Positions 6,749 to 11,520 of a stretch of 11,520 nucleotides of DNA are shown piece after piece. The DNA lies in NCBI GenBank assembly GCA_007133995.1, contig SLLP01000062.1:1-11520 (forward strand), written 5' to 3'. A program made the position numbers and the translations under genes. This DNA comes from Balneolales bacterium (GTDB lineage: Bacteria; Bacteroidota; Rhodothermia; Balneolales; Natronogracilivirgulaceae). Numbering within the stretch: position 1 is the stretch's first letter; every line of letters begins with the position of its first letter. The notes below the pieces were generated by a model, which searched no databases, was not told where the DNA came from, and saw only the letters and a list, made by a program, of their open reading frames with translations.

Positions 6749-7865
6749 ATGGCTCAACTTAAACACACCATCGAACAGGTAAACGACTTGCTACAGCGCG
6801 TTGATGCGCTGAGGAGGTATCTTTGACTACGACAAACGCAAGGAAAGGATAGGCGAACTCGAGTACCAGGCTCAGCAGCCTGATTTCTGGAATGATGCAG
6901 ACAAGGCCCGGAAATTCATGCAAGATCTCAACCACGAAAAGTCCTGGGTCAACCAGTGGGATAAAATGGACGAAAGGAGACAGAATATCATTCTTTTCCG
7001 TGAAATAATGGAAGAAGGAGATGATGTCACCGAGGAATTGAACAGAGAAGTCGATCAGCTCAAAAAAGAAGTTGAGGATCTTGAGTTCAAAAATATGCTG
7101 GATGAACCCGATGACCGCCGTGATGCGTTGCTGACAATTAATCCCGGAGCAGGAGGCACAGAAAGCCAGGACTGGGCCGAAATGCTCTACCGGATGTACG
7201 TGCGATGGGCCGGAGACAACAATATGGAAGCCACGGTGCTGGAGTACCAACCCGGGGATGTGGCCGGGATCAAAAGTGCTACTATTGAAGTGAAAGGGAA
7301 TTTTTCTTATGGCTACCTTAAAGCCGAAAACGGGGTACACCGGTTAGTTCGCATCTCACCATTTGACAGTAATGCCCGGCGCCACACTTCGTTCTGCTCT
7401 GTATTTGTAACGCCGCTTATCGATGACGAGATCGAGATTGAATTGAATCAGGATGATATTGAGCTCCAGCGCTTCCATGCAGGTGGCAAGGGGGGACAGA
7501 ACGTGAACAAGGTCGAAACCGGAGTGCGCCTGATCTGGACCGGCAAGCTTTCCGATGGCCGGGAGGAGCGTGTGGTTGCTGAATGCCAGCAGGAACGGTC
7601 GCAGCTGCAAAACAGGGAAAAGGCCATGGTCATGCTGAAATCACGTGTATATGACCTTGAAAAACGCATCAAGGAAGACCAGAAGAATAAACTGGAAAGC
7701 ACCAAAATGAAGAACGAGTGGGGCTCACAGATCCGCTCCTACGTGTTTCATCCTTACAATATGGTTAAGGATCATCGAACGGGATACGAAACATCCAATG
7801 TTGAAGCTGTCATGGACGGTGAAATCGATGAATTTATTAAAGCATATTTAATGTCTGATGCCTGA
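6749..7865 (+). CDS. prfB: Peptide chain release factor 2, expressed through a +1 programmed frameshift
   Basis: RF2 recognises UAA and UGA stop codons and triggers peptide release in the ribosome. Zero-frame translation from ATG 6749 gives 25 residues (starting MAQLKHTIEQVNDLLQ) and meets TGA at 6824-6826. Reading on in the +1 frame from GAC at 6825 gives another 346 residues, 371 in total, close to the 365 of E. coli RF2. Key motifs are SPF at 203-205, which reads the stop codon, and GGQ at 248-250 (within HAGGKGGQNVNKVETG), which reaches the peptidyl transferase centre. The slip site has all the classic parts (listed separately). A caller that ignores frameshifting would begin the gene at an internal ATG such as 6918 and lose the N-terminus. 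The stop overlaps the nadB start by 8 bp. Confidence 0.96.
6812..6827 (+). promoter_or_regulatory. prfB: RF2 programmed +1 frameshift site
   Basis: AGGAGG at 6812-6817 is a perfect SD-like stimulator. It lies 3 nt before the slippery codon CTT (6821-6823), which is followed by TGA (6824-6826) and then C. The P-site tRNA slips from CUU to UUU, and translation resumes at GAC (6825-6827). Because RF2 reads UGA, scarce RF2 favours the shift and abundant RF2 favours termination, so the gene regulates itself. Order and spacing match the E. coli AGGGGG-TAT-CTT-TGA-C element, with AGGAGG in place of AGGGGG. Confidence 0.96.
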
Positions 7866-9444
7866 AAAATATGATTTCCTGATACTTGGAAGCGGTGGAG
7901 CGGGTCTTTCTTTTGCACTCAGGGTTGCACGGTATGGTACTGTGGCGATTGTCACAAAAAAAGATTCGGCTGAATCGAATACAAACTATGCACAGGGAGG
8001 TCTGGCCAGTGTCCTTGATCACCAGGACCGGTTTGAAGATCATGTCAATGATACGATTATAGCCGGTGCCGGTCTGTGTCATCCCGAGATTGTTGAAATG
8101 GTGGTGCGAGAGGGTCCCGATGTTGTGAAGGAGTTGCTGGACTGGGGGGCCCGGTTTTCGATCAGGGATGGCGTTCTGGATCTGGGACGGGAGGGCGGAC
8201 ATTCATACAACAGGATTGTCCATGCCGCCGACAGAACCGGCAAGGAGATAGAGCAGACGCTGCTTACCGCACTGGATGATCATCCGAATATCAGTATTTT
8301 CGAGCATCATTTTGCGCTTGAGCTGATAACGCAGCATCATCTTGGCAGAAAAGTCACCAGGCACGATGATGACATTTCCTGCTACGGAGCCTATGTTCTC
8401 AATACATGCACGGGTAAGGTGGATGCCATATTAGCCAAATCAACACTGCTGGCTACCGGGGGAGTTGGAGAGGTCTATCTGCATTCCACCAATCCCTCCA
8501 TTGCTACGGGTGATGGCATTGCCATGGCATACCGTGCCAAAGCAAGGGTGGCGAATATGGAATTCATGCAGTTCCATCCCACAACACTAAATGTTCCGGA
8601 AGCCAATTCGTTTCTGATATCCGAAGCGGTGCGCGGCAAAGGAGGAATCCTGCGTGATCGCAGCGGCAAGGCTTTCATGAAGGATTACGATGAACGAGCC
8701 GAGCTTGCACCCAGGGATATCGTGGCAAGGTCCATTGACGACTATCTGAAAAAGTCCGGAGATAATACGGTTTATCTTGATGTGTCACATATAGATGGCA
8801 ATGAGCTTTCAGAAAGTTTTCCACACATTATGGAGACATGTCGAACGTATGGCATTGACATTGCCAGTGAGTGGATTCCGGTTGTTCCGGCTGCCCATTA
8901 TCTGTGTGGGGGTGTTCTTACCGACAAGGATGGAAGGACCTCGATCCGCGGACTGTTTTGTGCGGGTGAATCGGCCTGCACCGGTCTGCATGGTGCCAAC
9001 CGGCTCGCTTCCAACAGTCTGCTTGAGGCTATGGTATTTTCGAAGAGAGCAGCGGTGGTGGCAGCAGACTATATCAAGGATTCGCAATGGGTGACAGGTA
9101 TTCCGGAATGGGATCACAGTGGCACTACCAATGTGGAGGAATCAATTCTTATATCTCATAACAAGCAAGAACTGCAAAAGGTTATGTGGAATTATGTTGG
9201 AATTGTTCGAAGTGATCTGCGACTGAAACGCGCTTTTCGTCGTACCCGTTTGATTTATGAAGAGACGGAAGATTTTTACCAGAGAACCATGGTCGGTGTT
9301 GAGCTTTGTGAATTGCGAAACCTTATTGCCAATGCCTATATCATCATTCATTCCGCAATGAGCCGCAAGGAGAGCAGGGGGCTTCACTACACGACAGATC
9401 ATCCCTTCCAGATCGAGAAAGCCTGCAGGGATACGGTCATCTGA
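7858..9444 (+). CDS. nadB: L-aspartate oxidase
   Basis: NadB oxidises L-aspartate to iminoaspartate, which NadA condenses with dihydroxyacetone phosphate to quinolinate in de novo NAD synthesis. The 528-residue protein has the succinate-dehydrogenase/fumarate-reductase flavoprotein fold. FAD-binding GSGGAG lies at 11-16 and the TNYAQGGLASV loop follows. MQFHPT includes His240; APRDIVARS includes Arg286, aligned with the catalytic Arg of E. coli; PAAHYLCGG includes His347. The second FAD motif, GLFCAGESACTGLHGANRLASN, leads into the C-terminal helical domain. Length is close to the E. coli 540. The start ATG 7858 overlaps the end of prfB by 8 bp with no SD, implying translational coupling. coaE follows after 22 bp. 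No nadA or nadC is in the window. Confidence 0.96.
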   Translation: MPEKYDFLILGSGGAGLSFALRVARYGTVAIVTKKDSAESNTNYAQGGLASVLDHQDRFEDHVNDTIIAGAGLCHPEIVEMVVREGPDVVKELLDWGARFSIRDGVLDLGREGGHSYNRIVHAADRTGKEIEQTLLTALDDHPNISIFEHHFALELITQHHLGRKVTRHDDDISCYGAYVLNTCTGKVDAILAKSTLLATGGVGEVYLHSTNPSIATGDGIAMAYRAKARVANMEFMQFHPTTLNVPEANSFLISEAVRGKGGILRDRSGKAFMKDYDERAELAPRDIVARSIDDYLKKSGDNTVYLDVSHIDGNELSESFPHIMETCRTYGIDIASEWIPVVPAAHYLCGGVLTDKDGRTSIRGLFCAGESACTGLHGANRLASNSLLEAMVFSKRAAVVAADYIKDSQWVTGIPEWDHSGTTNVEESILISHNKQELQKVMWNYVGIVRSDLRLKRAFRRTRLIYEETEDFYQRTMVGVELCELRNLIANAYIIIHSAMSRKESRGLHYTTDHPFQIEKACRDTVI

Positions 9445-9466
9445 TCGTCAGCAAAAAAGGGATTTT

Positions 9467-10081
9467 ATGCTTCATATCGGTGTCACAGGTGGAATCGGAA
9501 GCGGGAAAACAATCTTTCTGAAGGTCTGGGAAGAGCATAGCGTGCCCGTGGTCTATGCCGATGATCTTGCCAAAGAGTTGATGGTGACCGATGACGCGTT
9601 GAGAGAGGAAATTGCCGCTCAGTTTGGCTCTGAAGCATATCACACTGACGGGTCGCTCAACAGATCCTACCTGGCTCGGGTCGCATTCAAACAGGGTCGC
9701 ATCGATGAGCTCAACAAGCTCGTTCATCCGGTGGTTTTCCGTGAGCTGGAAGTTCGAAGGAAAAAGGCGGAACATGATGGTGCACTCCTTTTTGCTCACG
9801 AATCGGCACTACTGCTTACTACCGACGACAGTACAATGTGTGATGTCGTAATTTTATTGGCCTCCTCAACGGAGGAAAGAGTCAAACGCGTAACTGAGCG
9901 CGACAAGGTCGGTCTCGAGGAGGTGCAAAGTCGAATGAAAAAACAGCCTGATTTTGATAAACTTGCTGCCAGGGCAGACCTTCTTGTCCGGAATGACGGA
10001 TCAGTTGAAGATCTGAAACGGAAGGCCGAAAAATTGATGAAAGAATTTGAAGGGATAGCACAACATTCAGGCAGAAAATAA
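9467..10081 (+). CDS. coaE: Dephospho-CoA kinase
   Basis: CoaE phosphorylates the 3'-OH of dephospho-CoA, the last step of coenzyme A synthesis, in the cytoplasm. The 204-residue protein has Walker A GGIGSGKT at 8-15, the substrate-site stretch VVYADDLAKELM (29-40), LVHPVV around His87-Pro88, the lid segment RVTERDK...RMKKQ, and a closing ADLLVRNDGS that matches the family A-D-x-x-x-x-N-x-G ending. The usual D-A-D motif reads Y-A-D here, so the first Asp is Tyr30; the second Asp (Asp32), the catalytic base position, is kept. Start is ATG 9467 with a modest AAGGG upstream. It is the third gene after prfB and nadB, with a 22-bp gap, and converges with the DUF192 gene, leaving 14 bp between stops. 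Confidence 0.93.
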   Translation: MLHIGVTGGIGSGKTIFLKVWEEHSVPVVYADDLAKELMVTDDALREEIAAQFGSEAYHTDGSLNRSYLARVAFKQGRIDELNKLVHPVVFRELEVRRKKAEHDGALLFAHESALLLTTDDSTMCDVVILLASSTEERVKRVTERDKVGLEEVQSRMKKQPDFDKLAARADLLVRNDGSVEDLKRKAEKLMKEFEGIAQHSGRK

Positions 10082-10095
10082 TTTCCGGGTTAAAT

Positions 10096-10581
10096 CTACT
10101 TTAGCCTGACGTACATGCCTTCCCGAATATCATGCTCGTTTACAAATCCGGCATTTACTTCGAGAGTATACATAGCCGGGTAATCCGAGCGGATCTGGCG
10201 ATCGGAGAAGGGCATCGTCCGGGTATGAATACGGACAATCCGGTGTTCACGGTTGATAAACAGAATATCAAGCGAAAGTGGGGTATTTGCCATCCAGAAG
10301 CTGCGTGGCTCCTCTTCATCAAATATGAAATACATGCCCGCATCGTGAGGAAGGTCGTGGACATCCATTAGTCCGGCATTACGTTCGCTTTCGGTTTGCG
10401 CCAATGCCACTCTGGCCGTTGCCACGGTCCGGTCCTGCTGCTCATCAAGAATTTCGACAACATGGGTGAGTTCAATTGTGCGGCCTGCAACACGGCCCCT
10501 CGATTCATCGGTTTCATCATTGCTACAGGAGTAAACCGTCAAAACGGCACATATAACCAAAGACAGCCGGGAGATTTTCAT
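10096..10581 (-). CDS. DUF192-family lipoprotein
   Basis: This 161-residue protein starts with a short basic end (MKISR) and a hydrophobic stretch (6-18), then a lipobox-like VYSC with the modified Cys at 19; Tyr at -2 is slightly unusual. The following SNDETDES is acidic, which in Bacteroidota can mark export of lipoproteins to the cell surface; that is an inference here. Residues about 55-160 are a DUF192 domain: VALAQTESERNAGLMDV, GMYFIFDEEEPRSFWMANT, LDILFINREHRIVRIH and a closing VNAGFVNEHDIREGMYV. The domain's biochemical role is not known. Start is ATG at 10581-10579. The gene is divergent from the rimP leader and its 3' end meets coaE. Confidence 0.88.
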   Translation of the reverse strand: MKISRLSLVICAVLTVYSCSNDETDESRGRVAGRTIELTHVVEILDEQQDRTVATARVALAQTESERNAGLMDVHDLPHDAGMYFIFDEEEPRSFWMANTPLSLDILFINREHRIVRIHTRTMPFSDRQIRSDYPAMYTLEVNAGFVNEHDIREGMYVRLK

Positions 10582-10601
10582 AAGTTACAAGAGCTGGAAT
10601 G

Positions 10602-10631
10602 TTGTTAGAAATTATATAATCTGAATATAAT
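10602..10631 (+). promoter_or_regulatory. Candidate promoter P1 for the rimP leader
   Basis: TTGTTA (10602-10607) and TATAAT (10626-10631) are 18 bp apart. Transcription would start near 10638 and give a leader of about 130 nt that ends in the hairpin at 10744-10772. The overlapping palindrome ATTATATAAT (10611-10620) could also supply a -10 for the minus-strand DUF192 gene. AT-rich gaps often give such hits by chance. Confidence 0.35.
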
Positions 10632-10703
10632 TTTCATTTTTTTTTAGCGAGATGAGACCGGGTGTTGAGGTTCATTGGTTATAAGTGCTCGGTTGGCATA
10701 GTT

Positions 10704-10726
10704 TTTGGCTATTGCCAAATTTTGGC
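10704..10726 (+). repeat. TTGGC/GCCAA inverted and direct repeats (possible operator)
   Basis: TTTGGC (10704-10709) is inverted against GCCAAA (10714-10719) across TATT, giving a perfect 16-bp dyad. A third arm TTTGGC follows at 10721-10726, and TTGGC also occurs at 10693-10697. As RNA, the middle arm could pair with the left one in a 6-bp tetraloop hairpin. As DNA, it looks like a dyad operator overlapping a possible -35 (TTGGCT, 10705-10710) that stands 17 bp from TATATT (10728-10733). Confidence 0.5.
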
Positions 10727-10743
10727 GTATATTTAAACTTTAT

Positions 10744-10772
10744 AAGTGAGCCCGTAAAAGCTCACTTTTTTT
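10744..10772 (+). terminator. Intrinsic terminator or attenuator hairpin upstream of rimP
   Basis: AAGTGAGC (10744-10751) pairs perfectly with GCTCACTT (10760-10767) around the 8-nt loop CCGTAAAA, and a seven-T run occupies 10766-10772. It is the only textbook Rho-independent terminator in the window. No plus-strand gene ends just before it; the nearest, coaE, ends more than 660 bp upstream with a minus-strand gene between. It therefore probably ends a short transcript starting in this gap, or attenuates rimP-nusA, whose start is 30 bp further on. Confidence 0.8.
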
Positions 10773-10802
10773 GTATTTGGAAATCGGAAAGCACTAGCGT
10801 AT

Positions 10803-11261
10803 TTGGAAGAACTCGAACTTATAAATACCACGGCAGAGAAGGTACTGCAGGACCACGATGACATGTATCTGGTGGATGTTGAACTGAAAGGTTCACCGGG
10901 GAACCGTGTGATCTGGATCTATATTGAATCTGATAAAGGTAATATTTCGCTTGATCGCTGTGCCGGTTTAAGCCGGGAAGTGAGCTTTCTTCTGGATGCG
11001 TCCGGTTGGCACAACAAGAAATACACGTTGAATGTATCTTCACCAGGGCTGGATCGGCCACTCAAAGATATAAGGCAATATGTCAGTAACATCGGACGAA
11101 AAGCCAGCGTGGCTTATCTGAAGGACGGAGAGCCGGTGCGTGCGGAAGGAAAGCTGGTAAACGCACACTCCGACGTTATCATACTTGAAACAGAGAGCAA
11201 GAAAGAGCTGACAATTCCGTTTTCTGATATTGTGGAAACGTACATTCTACCATCATTTTAA
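10803..11261 (+). CDS. rimP: Ribosome maturation factor RimP
   Basis: RimP helps assemble the 30S ribosomal subunit. The 152-residue protein has the N-terminal alpha/beta domain (about 1-88) with YLVDVELKG, NRVIWIYIES, SLDRCAGLSREVS and the hallmark VSSPGLDRPL at 78-87. The C-terminal Sm-like domain (about 90-152) ends SDIVETYILPSF, much like the E. coli end. Start is taken as TTG 10803: no in-frame ATG or GTG start is better placed upstream, the next ATG (10863) would remove the first helix, and the length then matches E. coli. GGAAAG at 10786-10791 is a weak, rather distant SD. The gene leads into nusA after 32 bp, the usual operon order. Confidence 0.94.
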   Translation: MEELELINTTAEKVLQDHDDMYLVDVELKGSPGNRVIWIYIESDKGNISLDRCAGLSREVSFLLDASGWHNKKYTLNVSSPGLDRPLKDIRQYVSNIGRKASVAYLKDGEPVRAEGKLVNAHSDVIILETESKKELTIPFSDIVETYILPSF

Positions 11262-11293
11262 CTATAACAGCGGCATTCTCCAAACGAAAATAC

Positions 11294-11520
11294 ATGCAAA
11301 CGGATATTTCAAAACAGATTATACAGTCTTTTGCTGAAATTGCCAAGGACAAGGGAATTGACAGAGATCTGCTGCTGTCTATCCTTGAGGATGTATTCCG
11401 ATCCATGATTCGCAAAAAATATGAATCAGATGAAGCTTTTTCAGTTATTCTGAATCCCGATCGGGGAGAGATCCAGATCATGCATATCCGTGAGGTAGTG
11501 CCGGATGAGGAGCTCAGTGA
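11294..11520 (+). CDS. nusA: Transcription termination/antitermination protein NusA, N-terminal part (runs off window)
   Basis: Translation from ATG 11294 gives 75 uninterrupted codons to the window edge. The N-terminus (MQTDISKQIIQSFAEIAKDK, then GIDRDLLLSILEDVFRSMIRKKY) resembles the NusA N-terminal domain, which binds the RNA polymerase flap and modulates pausing, termination and antitermination. The S1, KH and C-terminal parts lie beyond the window. Placement right after rimP is the standard order and strongly supports the call. No clear SD precedes the start. infB would be expected further downstream. Confidence 0.92.
   Translation, partial: MQTDISKQIIQSFAEIAKDKGIDRDLLLSILEDVFRSMIRKKYESDEAFSVILNPDRGEIQIMHIREVVPDEELS

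Larger units (their letters stand above)
10582..10802 (+). other. Non-coding leader region before rimP-nusA
   Basis: The 221-bp region between the divergent DUF192 and rimP genes carries no recognised gene. In order it holds an AT-rich promoter-like stretch (10602-10631), a run of about nine T (10637-10645), a 10-codon frame (10652-10684, MRPGVEVHWL), a group of TTGGC/GCCAA repeats (10693-10726), a second promoter-like pair (10705-10733), an intrinsic-terminator hairpin (10744-10772), and a 10-bp direct repeat whose second copy contains the rimP start. It could be an attenuator for rimP-nusA or a small RNA gene. No tRNA cloverleaf is found. Confidence 0.5.

Noticed and set aside
6824..6826. 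prfB as a frameshifted pseudogene or sequencing error
   Set aside because: The break is at the exact family-wide programmed site with SD, CTT and TGA-C in place, and the rest of the gene is intact.
10686..10701. tRNA D-arm-like string (GCTCGGTTGGCATAG)
   Set aside because: The arm does not close by pairing, and no acceptor stem, anticodon arm or T-arm follows in order.
10695..10709. Sigma-54 promoter (-24 GG / -12 GC)
   Set aside because: TTGGCAT followed by TTTGGC looks similar, but at the correct spacing the -12 position reads GG, not GC; the GC is one base too far.

Overview
The window is a chromosomal housekeeping segment with no mobile element, CRISPR array, rRNA or complete tRNA that I can recognise. 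The gene content fits a member of the Bacteroidota/FCB group, possibly near Balneolota or Rhodothermota. That placement is an inference from protein style, from the near absence of Shine-Dalgarno (SD) sequences before most starts, and from a lipoprotein with an acidic stretch after its cysteine. No ribosomal RNA is present to confirm it.

Layout. Bases 1-426 hold the 3' end of a renalase-like FAD oxidoreductase. Bases 442-5388 (+) hold an ABC exporter half, RNase Z (rnz) and a second ABC exporter half. The two ABC proteins carry complementary deviations in their ATPase motifs, as expected of a heterodimeric exporter with one degenerate ATP site, and rnz sits between the two halves. Bases 5427-6242 (-) hold an inositol-monophosphatase-family phosphatase. 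Divergent from it, 6358-6600 (+) encodes a small protein resembling the DUF883 (YqjD/ElaB) membrane-anchored family. Bases 6749-10081 (+) form a likely operon of prfB, nadB and coaE; prfB is complete only through a programmed +1 frameshift at 6821-6827. Bases 10096-10581 (-) hold a DUF192 lipoprotein convergent with coaE. From 10803 to the right edge (+) run rimP and the start of nusA.

How the genes relate. prfB, nadB and coaE cover translation termination, NAD synthesis and CoA synthesis; their grouping looks like simple co-transcription. rimP and nusA form the widespread ribosome-maturation/transcription-factor operon.

The least explained piece is the 221-bp region before rimP (10582-10802). 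It holds two candidate promoters, a 10-codon reading frame, a cluster of TTGGC/GCCAA repeats, and a clear intrinsic-terminator hairpin 30 bp before the rimP start. This suggests an attenuated leader or a small RNA. Other items worth checking are the basic tail of about 95 residues on RNase Z, an Asp in place of the second His of its zinc motif, and the split ABC/rnz/ABC arrangement. I see no clear sign of a wholly new multi-gene system.
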